This document shows, piece by piece, positions 11,716-22,140 of a stretch of DNA of 64,000 bases. Below the pieces are notes generated by a model. It was given only the letters and a program-made list of their open reading frames with translations, was not told the DNA's origin and searched no databases. A program made the position numbers and the translations under genes. Origin of the DNA: Monodelphis domestica. Lineage: Eukaryota; Chordata; Mammalia; Didelphimorphia; Didelphidae. Numbering within the stretch: the stretch's first letter is position 1; every line of letters begins with the position of its first letter. Location: NCBI RefSeq assembly GCF_027887165.1, contig NC_077232.1:13293255-13357254 (forward strand). The letters are read 5' to 3'.

Positions 11716-11800
11716 ACAGCCAGCACTTATTAATCACCTATTATGTGCAAGGCACTGTGCTAGGCACTGTGGATATAATGACAGGCTGCACTCCAATTTG
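11716..11800 (+). repeat. MIR-like fragment
   Basis: Contains 'cacctattatgtgcaaggca' and 'ctgtgctaggcactgtggat', a widespread mammalian SINE motif. Confidence 0.65.
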
Positions 11801-12162
11801 CCTGTACCTAATCCCGGACTTAGCATGAAATGGATCCCAAGTAGTTAGTTCATGCAGGGTGACAACAATGAGTTGATATAACATTACAAAGCAAACCCCG
11901 TAATTAAAAGGGTGAAATTTTACAAAGAAACTTTTTTAATAGGTGTTACCAGGTGGGAGTTTGTTATAATGAAGGCCTTAGAAGGGGAAATCAGGGTGGA
12001 GATCATCATTCCTGAAGTGTATGGGTAAAATATAGGGAGGCTGAATCACACCATAAATGTAGCAGTAGGTGAGAAAGTCTTAGTGTGCTCTACTCTTACA
12101 TTTGTGATTTTTGTGATTTTGTGAATTTGTGATTTTGGGGGAAATTAGAAACTTCCAAGACA

Positions 12163-12330
12163 TGATCAATGACACATGTAAAACTCAGTGGAATTGCATG
12201 TCAGCTATGGGGGGGGGGAAGGAGGGGAGGGAAAGAATATGGATCTTGTAACCATGGGAAAATATTCTAAAGTAGTTAATTAAATAAAATTTTCCAAATT
12301 AAAAAAAATAAAAAACAAAAACAAAAAAAC
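12163..12330 (+). mobile_element. Very short L1 3' end with target-site duplications
   Basis: Starts inside L1 3' UTR ('gtaaaactcagtggaattgc', a G-run, 'gggaaagaatatggatcttg', 'aaccatgggaaaatattcta') and ends in an A-rich tail. It is flanked by the 11-bp direct repeat CTTCCAAGACA at 12152-12162 and 12331-12341. This is a 5'-truncated retrotransposition event of about 168 bp. Confidence 0.8.
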
Positions 12331-12384
12331 CTTCCAAGACAAGTAGAAGTCCCTCAATGGGACTTGATGGGAAGACAGTGATGA

Positions 12385-12703
12385 TGTTAGGGTCCGAGTA
12401 GAAGTACCCCACAAAGGAACACACAGAGACAATGCAACAGGCAGCGACAATGCAACAGGCAGCAGGGAGATGTTTATTTACTAGTGCTAGGACTTCCCCA
12501 AAAGAACCGTCCTGGGGCAAACCCGAGAGAGCATATTTATAGAGAGTAGCTTAAAGGGAGGATTCAATAGCTGTGGCCTTGGGTAGAGAGTCTTACAGTT
12601 ATCCTAGGATATCTGTCTCCACTGTGGCCTTGCAGTTCTTCCAGGATGTCTATCCACTATGGCCTTGCAGTTTCTTGGACCTTGTTCATTTGGACATAGT
12701 GCA
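12385..12703 (-). repeat. 3' LTR of the gammaretrovirus-like provirus
   Basis: 319 bp, minus-strand ends TGCACTATG...CCCTAACA. Minus-strand signals: TATA-type 'ctataaatatgc' (plus position about 12533-12544) and AATAAA (about 12472-12479). Compared with the 5' LTR it carries a roughly 17-bp tandem duplication of 'gacaatgcaacaggcagc', which largely explains its extra length. Confidence 0.85.
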
Positions 12704-12722
12704 ACCCCCCTTCCCTTCATTC
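12704..12722 (-). promoter_or_regulatory. Polypurine tract next to the 3' LTR
   Basis: Minus-strand reading 'gaatgaagggaaggggggt' immediately upstream of the LTR TG. In retroviruses this primes plus-strand DNA synthesis. Confidence 0.7.
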
Positions 12723-12739
12723 CTCAGTTCTTTTTATTT

Positions 12740-13430
12740 TATGATGCTTATTCAGGGGCAAGGGGAGACCTCCAGGGGCAGGGCATTAGCGTAGCCATGG
12801 GTGGGGGGGAGGTGTCAGGGCCTGATACTGCTGCCTGAGGACCATGAGCTGGAAGATGTGGACCTGGTCCTTCACAAAGCTGACCAGTAGGTGGACTATA
12901 CAAGGTCAAAAAATGAAGAGAATTAACACCTGTCCAGCTATAGTGGAGATGAGGGTGGTGAATCAGGGGGATTTCGCAAATGCTTCCTGGTACCAAGGTG
13001 GGGCGTGAGTGTGTTCACGTTCTCGGGCTAAGCCTCCCTGACTACCCCCACGTTGTCCGTATATACGCAGCACTCTTCCTTGATGGCGACACCGAAGCCC
13101 CCCTCCTTGAGGAACAAAGGATCAAGGCCCCTTCAGTTCTGGAGGACGACTTCTGAAGGGGAGGATAGCGATTTCTTGAGGGTGTCTAGTGATTTTTCTG
13201 TATGCCTGAGGTCCACTTCTATAGCAGTGTGTAGGTGCCTTAGGTCTGCTGTTTGAAAGAGGGAAGCTATACCTGTGCCAATCCCTGCCAAGCCAAAGAG
13301 CTTGGCTAGGGTCAGTGCATGGACAGGTTCCCATTACTGGCAGCCGATTCTTTGATGTTCCCAATAGTCCAGCAGCTCCGTCCCCGGATGGTATAGTACT
13401 CGGGGCAGGATGGTGACTAGGATACAAAGC
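12740..13430 (-). pseudogene. env: Envelope transmembrane (TM) subunit remnant
   Basis: Minus-strand translation shows a fusion-peptide-like stretch (LFGLAGIGTGIASLFQ), a heptad-repeat region, a segment equivalent to the gammaretroviral immunosuppressive region followed by KEECC, and a hydrophobic membrane anchor near 12890-12950 with a short tail ending close to the polypurine tract. It is broken by an in-frame TGA at 13133-13135, a TAG at 13028-13030 and further stops. The first Cys of the family's CX6CC motif is Gly here (codon at 13091-13093). SU is missing, and the upstream sequence passes almost directly to integrase. This is an old, non-functional copy. Confidence 0.75.
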
Positions 13431-13559
13431 TCAGGGTCCTGGGACAAGGTTGTGGAGGAGATGCAAGGGGTCAGTCCTGAGGAGGTGCAGGCCCAGTAAG
13501 CACCTGATGGGGAAATGTTGAAATATGGTAGTCTGGCAGTGAGGTTAGGGGAGGTTTAA

Positions 13560-14152
13560 CTACCCCTGAGGCAGATTCATGTTTTGTTGGATAGGCTTCT
13601 ACCCAACCTGAAAAGGGGTCTACCAGGACTAAAAGGCACCTGTACCCAGATGTCTCTGGCTTGATTTCTGTAAAGTCTACCTCCCTGTTCTCCTGGCTCC
13701 AGCCTTCTTCACCTGGTGCCCCCTGGTTCCTTCGTTTACCCCTTTTGATTAATCTGCACACACGTTTCACATCTCTAAGTGATATCTTTGCATATTCTGT
13801 GCATAGTATGAAAGAAAAAGTCTCTGTCCAGTATATCGCTCAGTTTTGTGCCTCTCCTATGTGTGGTGTCATGTATTCTTTTTGCTAGCTGTCTCCCCAC
13901 TGCTTCTGGTAAGTGAATCCTGCTATCTGGCAGGCCCAGCCATCCATAGGGGAACCACACAGCCTCCAGGAGGGCCAGAATCTCAGGCCCCACCTGGTTC
14001 AGTGCCCCCCCTGCTGTTCCATCCCCTCCCCTCTCCAAGTATCTAAGGGTAAAAGGGCAAAGGTCCAAGTATTCTGTAGCTTCTTCAGAGCTGAGAATGG
14101 GTGTAGAGCTGTCCCTGCCTATGGTCAGGAGAGAGGGATTGGCTATAGGCAA
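13560..14152 (-). pseudogene. pol: Integrase remnant (pol)
   Basis: The minus strand encodes an N-terminal zinc-binding (HHCC) module: RIHDTTHR supplies H-x3-H and CETC supplies the Cys pair, with an in-frame TAG (13775-13777) between them. The catalytic core starts with a VDFTEIKP block (first acidic residue) and [18 protein letters not shown]. The frame degenerates soon after that, so the rest of the core and the C-terminal domain are deleted. This order and these motifs are those of gammaretroviral integrase. It is non-functional. Confidence 0.85.
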
Positions 14153-14420
14153 TGTCCAGGGCTTTCAGGCTGGAATGGTTGTCAAGGTTATAAATGTATA
14201 TGAAGACATATTCCACAGGGGAGTAGCCAAAACTTGAACAGGGAGGGAAAGGCTGCAGACACAGGGTCTTTAGGGGCTTGTCCTCAGTGAATTCCAGGGT
14301 CCCAGGGTGGTGAAAACCTGCTTGGAGATTTAAAGGGTGTCCAGCCACTGCTTCCCCAGATCGGCAGACAGGTCACAAGGGGGAGAGCTGGCCCCTAAGA
14401 CAGGAGTACTAGAACACCAG
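14153..14420 (-). pseudogene. Probable further pol-adjacent proviral sequence
   Basis: GC composition and open reading on the minus strand (14085-14348) continue from the integrase region, suggesting residual RNase H-side pol sequence. I do not recognise a motif with certainty. Confidence 0.35.
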
Positions 14421-15445
14421 ATAGAAACAGAACATTAGTACAACAGTAATTGGCATTACACATTTGCATTTGGGTATCTTAGCCAACAGACTTCATCTTC
14501 AGAAATCATCTTCTGACAGGAACAAATAGATCCCTTTAGGAAATCAGATTCCTGAGTTGTTTACAGAGCTGGTATGTGATATTTCTGTTAAAGAATATTT
14601 TTTTGCAAAGTACACATTAACTATAACATCTATAAACACTGGAGTCACAATATTTTACAGATGAATTTCCACATCCCAGAGGCTGGGGAAATTCAAGAAA
14701 GCTTTGAGCTATATTACCAAGCTCAAGAACTAAACTTCAACTGCAGTAAATCAAGGCTGAAAATACAAGCCATCTATGAATAAACTTCACCTACTTCTCA
14801 AAGTATGTTCCTAACATTTTGAGAATGTTCAATTATTAGGGTTGTTTGAGGAAATGGAAATTTTAATATCACAATTTGCATTATGTGCTGATCATGGGAT
14901 ATTGTTACAAAGGGAAATATATCCTCAGGTCCCAAAGGACTCAGTGAGTGGCTTCACATGCAGGTAATCAATAGCCTACATGGTCAGAAAAGGTCCTATT
15001 CCTAGGTGAGCCCAGGAAATGCCTCTGTGACCATTCCAGGACATTCACTGTCCTCAGTGTACTTTGTCACCATTACATCCCAGAAGCCTTTGTTTGCAGT
15101 AAAAGACAAGTCTCACCCATTTCAGCTGAGAGAAATACTGCTTATCAGCAGACCAGAAAAACATCTCCATACCCCCAAAACAAGCCTTTGATATCCCTAC
15201 AAGGCTGATCACTCAATTATTCTTATGTATTTTGGCAATAATTAATATATCACACTTTAGCCACAAAACCTGAACAGGAACTCCTGGCTTTAGGCCATCT
15301 GAAGGAACTAAGACAAGATTAGTTAGGAATCTCACCAAGGAACTTTCAGAGAATTTCCAGAATTATTTGTGATTTTACAAAACTACATACATCAATTCTA
15401 GAAATTATCCCTAAGTAAAAGATCCAATTATAAGAGTAGAACATA
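14421..15445. other. Unassigned AT-rich sequence inside the provirus
   Basis: The character changes from GC-rich pol to AT-rich DNA. No ORF, SINE or L1 was recognised. It lies outside the PPT-bearing side of the LTR at 15446, so it is probably flanking or leader sequence of another insertion. Confidence 0.3.
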
Positions 15446-15939
15446 TGTTAAGGTCTAGGAATTCACCCACCACCATGGAAGACCATGGACAATGCAATCA
15501 GACATGGAAAAGGCCCTTTATTGAAAAACTATCTGTGCATCAGTGGGAACCTCTGCCATCAGAGTTCCTAGTTGCTTCTGACAGGCTAGGGTTTAAATAC
15601 TTTTCATGAATAACCTTTGTTGGAAATTTGCTTTTTGCACCTGGGGTCTCAGTGCTGAAGTTTATCAGGGACCTTGGACAGGTCCCAGCTCAAGGGCCAA
15701 GCTTATCTGTTTGTAGAGGGGCCTTGGCATTTTTCCTGGCTGAATTTCTCAAGGCAATTTTCAATTTAGATCTCCCTCACATCTATCTGTTTTCTTTCAC
15801 CTTCTCCCTCTCTACTCCTTCAAAACCTTCTGCTTAAAAAACAGAACACAATTTCCATTCTTCCTTCACAAACTGGCATACTCAGGCTTTCATGGACTTT
15901 AGAGCAAAGTCCCTCTTTCTTCTGAATTCAAACCCAACA
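15446..15939 (-). mobile_element. LTR of a second ERV (antisense)
   Basis: 494 bp with inverted TGTT...AACA termini: minus-strand start TGTTGGGTTTGAATTC, end CCTAGACCTTAACA. It contains a TATA-like 'gtatttaaac' and an AATAAA ('tcaataaagg', about 15511-15520) in the minus sense. A polypurine tract adjoins its 5' end, so proviral internal sequence should continue to the right. Confidence 0.7.
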
Positions 15940-15957
15940 TACCTCCCCACTTTCTCT
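15940..15957 (-). promoter_or_regulatory. Polypurine tract of the second ERV
   Basis: Minus strand 'agagaaagtggggaggta' directly before the LTR's TGTT. This is the classic position of a 3' polypurine tract. Confidence 0.65.
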
Positions 15958-17530
15958 GATGTTCTTTTACCATCATAAGGCAAAGAACCATCCCCCTGGT
16001 ATCACTTCAGTTGTTGATCAGTAACCCAAAAGAATTCTGATTTAAGGGATTACATCATGGAACCATCTTTAAGATAGGGCACATCCATTATAAATTACAG
16101 TTCATAGAATAAATTGATAAAGTGAGGTAACCACGGAGTATTGAACAAAACCTATGGTAGAATTAGGTTAACAATGAGCTTTTGTTTACATCCAAACAAT
16201 ACTTAAAATGCATAGTTCAAAAGCAACTCACAGAACATTTTTAGAACAATCTCATAAAACATTTAGTGTTACAGGATCTATTCCAAATTTTGGAGATATG
16301 AAACCTTGTAAGGACCATAAACCTTAAAGCAAGCTGTTTGACAAGCAGGCTGATTATCTATTGTTGAGACCAAGAAGTTAAAGGTAATAATAAAGTTAGT
16401 CCAGCATTAATACACTGGGAGGAAAACCATTGCAATGAAAGCCATTTGATAATTTTAAACAAAAACCCATTTAGGTAAGTTTAAACACTTAAACCCATTT
16501 TCATTTTCCCTTGGAACCTCTTATGACAGAAAGATAGATAAAGATGGAATACCCCTGCTTTAGGCTACACTGCTAAAGCCCATTTTACCTTTTTAGATCC
16601 CTATTTTAGTCCCTAAGTATCAGTGTGAAATCATTACAAGCACTCCTTTCTCCTCCCTGTGTGTAAGGCAGGGGTTAACAACTGCCAAGCAATGTTTCCC
16701 AAGGCTGCTCCCCTTGGTTTAGAGTTTATTACTTAGGAACCTTATCCCATCCGTCTTTAATCAGTGAGCTTACTATGACTTTAAAAGTTTGAATGTATCA
16801 AACTCCCTTCAAAATAATTTACTCTCAGTAGATTTCACCTTGAACTCCACACTTCCAATAACTCCGATCAAGTCCTTTAAGCAATGTTTCAGTGCAACCA
16901 AACTGAGGTGCAAAGCATTTACCTGCACTTCTCTCAAACCCATCCAAAGCTCAAAACATTGCTACATTCCTAATTAAAGTCCATCAACATTATTCTAATT
17001 TATACTTTGTTGCATCTCTTCCACACTAGAATTCATAGTATCAACTAGTAACTCTATTCAGTGTTCTTATTACTTCTGGCTCCTCCTCTTTGCCATTACT
17101 GTAAGTAGAGGGAAAGTACTATACTGAAGTGTATGTAATCCCCATGACAAGCCCTAATATCAAGAAGGTCTTGTCAAGGTAGTCTCGTTAAGGACATACA
17201 GTTTGCATATCATATACCCCTAACCTATTTAGGTGTAAAAACCTAAATTCAGTGAAACTGAATTCTCTATAGTATGAATGCACACATAATTTGTATTTAC
17301 TTCATTACTTTCCAGGAATTTGTATCTGAATACATGTCCACCTCTGGATCACAAATTCCTTTCTATACATTGTGCAAATTTCCTTCTTCCCCCCCCCCCC
17401 CCCAAATCAATACACATAACCTTAGTCAAAGACAGCACCGTTTTAGAAATTCTCTTTTGCAAAATACCAAAATTCTTAACACTTACATTATGTGACAAGG
17501 AAATCACTTTAAAAGACTGATATATATTAA
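15958..17530 (-). other. Probable internal sequence of the second ERV, decayed
   Basis: Lies on the internal side of the LTR/polypurine tract. Stops in all frames; I do not recognise a retroviral protein. A C-run lies at about 17390-17403. Confidence 0.35.
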
Positions 17531-18395
17531 TTTAAGGTCGCCAAGGAATTCAGCTATGTAATTCCTTAATGAAAACTCAGATCAGCAGTCAACCTTTTAT
17601 GGAGTTTAATTACAAACAGGAGGAAGAAAGGTATGAGAGAGATAGAGAGAGAGACAGAGAGAGACAGAGAGACAGAGAGACAGAGAGACAGAGAGAGAGA
17701 GAGAAGGGAATAGGGCTTAAATACCCCTTCTGTTTAGGCTGGGCCAAAAGGCCCCAGCCCTTAGATAGCTGAGGCAAAGAATAGAGATCAGTCCCTATCA
17801 CTCATGTGACCAAAATGGAGAAACAGTCTCAGGGGCCTCCACCTCCAGTTTCCTTCAGAGCAAGCTTCTTAGAGCACAACCTCTCAGAGCAAAACCTCTC
17901 CAACCTCCCTAGTCCTCAGACCCTGCTATCTTTAAGGAAACCATCCAAGTTCCCTCCCCTCAGTTCTCACATCTACCAATCACTGTCCATGTCTTCCCTG
18001 TGCCAATGGTGGCTCTAGCTTAACCCAGGACCGCCCAGAGGTCTGTGGCTTTGCACATGTCTGTTGAAGGTCATATTCTCAAATAATTAAATCTTGATCC
18101 TTTGCTGCAGCCCTTCCTAAATTCTGTTACCCTGAGTAGGGTGGAGATTGTAAGTTCCAAGACCTGGTTCTGTCATTCCAAGTATCTCTATTGTATCAAT
18201 TCTAAAATCAATCATGACTCAAAGAACTTCCTGTTCTATGCTTAAGCATAGATCAAAACCCTTTCCATTGTTTAGCACAAGGTTTCTGTCCTATAGTAGT
18301 CTTAGGTAGGGAGGAGAAGGACCCTCCCTACCTAATGTTGGAAATGGGGAAATTTCCAACATTCATAAATCTAAGAAATTTTAAGGTTTACAATT
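17531..18395 (-). mobile_element. Solo LTR (family 1), antisense copy
   Basis: Inverted homologue of the LTR at 6966-7853. Minus-strand start TGTAAACCTTAAAATTTC (right edge near 18395) and end TTCCTTGGCGACC. Minus-strand signals include 'ggtatttaagccc' and an ATTAAA-type polyadenylation signal. It holds a GA microsatellite absent from the 6966 copy, and lacks about 50 bp of the other copy near 7020-7070. Confidence 0.6.
17628..17704. repeat. GAGACA microsatellite within the LTR
   Basis: About 77 bp of GAGA/GACAGA units, absent from the sister LTR at 6966-7853, so it expanded after the two copies separated. Confidence 0.9.
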
Positions 18396-18748
18396 ATTAA
18401 TCCCCCTCCACAGATTGACCAGTGCAAAACAAAACAACACAAAAAAACCCCCAAACTTCTCATGTCATATGAGTTCTTGCTGCTAATTCTGACAGCATAT
18501 ACATTAAACAATCTGATTTGAAGGCTTCCCAATTTCCAATTCTAGAATAAGTTCTTCTCAACAACAACATAACTTTTCCTGAATTACTTTTGCATCTATA
18601 AAGTAGCCACTACAATTTCTGTCCATATAAACATTCCTCTCCATGTCAGACTGGCAATCAATCACATTTAGACAATTCTCAAATTCACTGAAACCATTAT
18701 GCATTGCAAGGTTTAACAAAAGAAACCTCTAACCATGAGTTTTTGTGC
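18396..18748 (-). other. Sequence between LTR and gag start, unassigned
   Basis: AT-rich and stop-rich; it does not continue gag. Probably the same foreign internal sequence as 15958-17530, interrupted by the family 1 LTR. Confidence 0.3.
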
Positions 18749-19090
18749 TCAATAAGCATTGGATTGGGGTCCTTCTCCCATGTCCCTCCCTGGGGCCACC
18801 CACTCCCGAAGGTTGGCCATTCTGAATTGCAAAGGTTTGTACTTTCCTTTTTTAACTGAGACTCCCAGATTCTGTGCCCAAATTTTAAAGTCGGGGTAGT
18901 GGCTCAGGACAAGGTCTAGGGGGGTAGTTTGATTCTGACCCATCTTCATACCCTTGCTTGTGAGAATGGCGGATAACCCAAAGACAATCACACAAATAAC
19001 AGACAGACCAAAAGACAGACAAAAAATCCTTTTAGTTGATCTGATCAATGTTTGAAGAGGGGAGGGAGCTTGGTCAAGGCTCCTCCCCAC
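18749..19090 (-). pseudogene. gag: 5' end of gammaretroviral gag with an in-frame membrane-anchor leader
   Basis: A minus-strand frame of 113 codons. The canonical gag start is the MGQNQTTPLDLVL block at 18943 (G2 is the myristoylation position of matrix), followed by about 65 residues of matrix before a stop. Upstream and in the same frame, an ATG at 19090 opens a 49-residue extension with a hydrophobic stretch (IFCLSFGLSVICVIVFGLSA). An upstream in-frame leader with a signal-anchor is the layout of glycosylated Gag in known gammaretroviruses. The remainder of gag is lost. Assignment of matrix is strong; the glyco-Gag reading is inference. Confidence 0.75.
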
Positions 19091-19635
19091 CTGTCCTGGT
19101 GCCTTACCTAAAAGGCCCAGTGTCCGTGTGCTTGTGGGGTCTTGGGTGCGTCCACCCTGAGACCGCTACCTGGGGACTAGACTACCCCACCGGGGACTTG
19201 AACCCTGGCCTCTCTGGAGGCAGGGAGGGCTCCAACCTCCCCAAGTTCCACTTCTTGGCTTCTCAGTTCTTTATGAAACCCTTTCCCTCCCTCTAGCCGA
19301 GTCACCGACCTGCTACCTCTTGGGAGGCAGAAAATGCCATACCGACCGGTCCTCCCTCAGAAACGGGTGAGGAGGTGGGCTGTCACCTCTACCTGGTCAG
19401 GCAGAGTGACCCAGTGGCTTAACATAGGACGGCCCCCTACAAGCCAGGGGACACGGTAAATATTCGTACACTAAGTCACATGCCAATACCTTGCCCATGC
19501 CCCCCCTTACACAATCACTCTCACATTCACTCTCACAGTCACTCATCAATCAATCAACTCACGTGTCAGTGTTTCAGCAGAAGAGCTGGGAGAGCCTTCC
19601 TTTTGTCCTAGTGTTTCCTAGCAGGACCCTACTAC

Positions 19636-19653
19636 CATCCTGGCAAGCCCCCA
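19636..19653 (-). promoter_or_regulatory. Primer-binding site, tRNA-Pro type
   Basis: Minus strand TGGGGGCTTGCCAGGATG, two bases after the 5' LTR end (CCCTAACA). It matches the opening TGGGGGCT of a proline tRNA site with a few substitutions further in, consistent with an old gammaretrovirus. Confidence 0.75.
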
Positions 19654-19655
19654 TA

Positions 19656-19958
19656 TGTTAGGGTCTGAGTGGAAGTACCCCACAAAGGAACACCCAGAGA
19701 CAATGCAACAGGCAGCAGGGAGAGGTTTATTTACTAGCGCTAGGACAGTTCCCCAAAAGAACCGTCCTAGGGCAAACCCAAGAGTGCATATTTATAGAGA
19801 GTAGCTTAAAGGGAGGATTCAACAGCTTTGGCCTTGGGTAGAGAGTCTTACAGTTTTCCTGGGATATCTGTCTCAAATGTGGCCTTGCAGTTCTTCCAGG
19901 ACCTTTATCAACTATGGCCTTGCAGTTTCTTGGAACTTGTTCATTTGGACATAGTGCA
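19656..19958 (-). repeat. 5' LTR of the gammaretrovirus-like provirus
   Basis: 303 bp, homologous to 12385-12703 over its whole length. Minus-strand TATA-type 'ctataaatatgc' and AATAAA are conserved. A 144-codon minus-strand frame (19727-20161) runs through it and is not a gene. Confidence 0.85.
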
Positions 19959-20539
19959 ATCCCCCTTTGTTTCAATGAGGGTCTCCCAGAATGGGAAGAT
20001 TTCACTAGGGTGTTACCACAATCGATGGAGGAGAAACAAACAGCGAGGACACCATCGATTTCTTGGAGTGTCATGAATCTTGTCTTTAGGTTTGACCAGG
20101 TACGTGGCACAGTATGAGCACCTGATGTGTTTATTTCAGATAAATGATTAAATCTTGTCATTCAGAATCTAGGAGAGAAACTTGCGTTCCTGCACATCTA
20201 CCATACTCTAATTGTGGTCCACTTGGGCCCTTCACTCTCATTTCTCTCCTTTAGTGTTTCCCAATTACCTAACTGAGCTCAATTGTGTGTCCCCTTTGAC
20301 ATTCCTTCTCAGTTGCATGGGGCATGATTACCCTTCTGAACCCATGAGATCCACTAGTGAGGTAATAGACAGACTTGTGGAGAATGACATTTATCAACCT
20401 AAAAGCATTGGTAAAGCTCCATTTTTATCAGTATGATTTATTCATTAAGCAATGGCTTAATGTGTACTTCCACTGCCCAAAGCACTGTAATTAATGTTAT
20501 TAAGGCTATAAAAAATGTCAATTTCATCTCAGTCTGGGA
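19959..20539. other. Flank of the provirus, no gene seen
   Basis: The first 25 bases read purine-rich on the minus strand (gaaacaaagggggat just before the LTR TG), resembling a second polypurine tract. The rest is unassigned. Confidence 0.35.
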
Positions 20540-21213
20540 TCTTGTGGACCTCCATCCTTTCATTCACCCTTTCCACCCTTCTCATGTCCAACTGGCCTCT
20601 GCGTGCTTCGTAATCTGGTAATATTGAGTCATCAAAGACATTTGGCTAGATGAAAATGGAAGTATTACTCCAGAAGGCCCTGAAGCCTAACTTGAGAGAG
20701 CTTAGAGAGCCTTTTGGACAATCCCAAACCCCAGGGAAGCTGCTAATATTTTAGGAACTGAAAGAAGAAAAGCAGGTTCTAAACTTATTTTGTCCCTCGA
20801 GTTTAACTCAAGAAGGAGGCGCAGGTGGAGAGTTGCAAGGCAGATTGATCCCCAGATGCCTTCGATCTCAGACATGGTCAACATACTTGTTTAACTTGCA
20901 CCCTAGAGGCATGAAGATGGGCAGCTTTCCTTATCTATCCAGGGGGACAAAGAGAATAATATTCAGGAGACAAAAATGTCCCATGAATATGCCCTGTTCT
21001 GGCTAACTTCTCCATTTATCCTAAACGGGGGCCTGTCTCATGACTCCCACTAGAATTTCTCAAATATGTGGGACAGCAAAACTTGAGGATTGATTAGAAA
21101 ACAAAAATATTGCAAACAGAGAATGTGCCTATAGCTGAATGAAGCAAGCCCCCCCCCCCAGTCCTCTCTGACTCCCCTACTCCTTGACTCTATCTCAAGT
21201 TTGGATTTTGGCC

Positions 21214-21395
21214 ATGGGCTTGGCTAAAGTGGGGCTCTCTTTCTTTAGACTATTTGTGATCCTCCCGCTTTACAGATTTCTTTTTCCGACTACCATATGG
21301 GGGAGCATCTTTGTCACTTAAAAAGAGATTACAGTCCCACATTTAGAAAGGAAGGGGACTTAGACATGGGGGCTTCTTCTCCTTATTTGTCCCCC
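21214..21395 (+). pseudogene. Broken V2R exon 1 (copy A)
   Basis: Starts ATGGGCTTGGCTAAAG, aligned with the intact exon 1 at 27357. The hydrophobic signal peptide region is recognisable (FFRLFVILPLYRFLF), but the frame shifts and reaches TAA at 21319-21321. The downstream block equivalent to the KEGDLVIAGFF segment survives only as KEGDLDMG, then similarity is lost. Clear pseudogene. Confidence 0.8.
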
Positions 21396-21934
21396 ACGGG
21401 ACGTCATGAAGTAGGGGTTAAAAAAATTGAAGAAAAAAAGATTCTGTCCTCAAAATAGTGTCATTTACTATCACAGCAAAGCTTCCTATATGGGAGATGA
21501 TCATTTGTCCAAAGGATTCCTCTTCTGTCTAATGAGATGCTCTTTTTGAACCTTTAGAGATGTAGAATAAAATCTAATTTCTTTGATTAACAAAACTTTA
21601 AACTCTGATTTCCCTTCTTCCCTTTTCCTGCTGTTTCTTCACTTTCTGATGATTTTGAAATGTTAAGAGGGGTCATAGGGCTGGGCTGGGATATTGGAAT
21701 TGCCTCCAGGAGGTTATCACAGTGTCTTCAAAGATCATGGCATTATGCTCAAGGTAGAGATGGGTGAATGCACAGCATCTCTTATTCCTCTGGTGAGTCC
21801 TATCTAACCTGCTGGAGAAGTTTTGCTAAAGTGTGAACCTTAACTTTTTCTCACTCATATTTAATTCTCCTTCATTTTACATGGTAGGATATTATGGCTC
21901 CTCATGTTCTTCCTTCAAGTTTCTGTTCCTTTTC

Positions 21935-22140
21935 TTTTTTTTTTTAAACCCTTTCCTTCTGTCTTGGAGTCAATACTGGGTATTGGCTCTAAGGCAGAAG
22001 AGTGGTAAGAGCTAGGCAATGGGGGTTAAGTGACTTGTCCAGGGTCACACAGCTGGGAAGTGTCTGAGGTCAGCTTTGAACCTAGGACCTCCCATCTCTA
22101 GGCCTGGCTCTCCATCCACTGAGCGACCCAGCTGCCCCTT
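21935..22140 (-). repeat. MAR1/WSINE1-type SINE, antisense, full length
   Basis: Antisense tail 'ggagtcaatactgggtattg', 'ctctaaggcagaagagtggt', core 'gtgacttgtccagggtcaca', head 'ccactgagcgacccagctgc'. Present in copy A but absent from copy B of the duplication, so it inserted after duplication. Confidence 0.85.

Larger units (their letters stand above)
12385..19958 (-). mobile_element. Gammaretrovirus-like endogenous provirus, internally replaced
   Basis: Two homologous LTRs in the same (minus) orientation bound this element. On the minus strand the order is: 5' LTR, proline-type primer-binding site, leader, start of gag, non-matching middle (about 14.4-18.7 kb), integrase fragment, envelope TM fragment, polypurine tract, 3' LTR. 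Most of gag, protease, reverse transcriptase, the C-terminal half of integrase and envelope SU are not found. The middle carries two other LTRs (15446-15939 and 17531-18395). Multiple stops and deletions make it non-functional. No matching target-site duplication was seen at its outer edges. Confidence 0.8.

Noticed and set aside
19727-20161. 144-codon minus-strand frame
   Set aside because: It reads through the 5' LTR and its flank; a chance frame.
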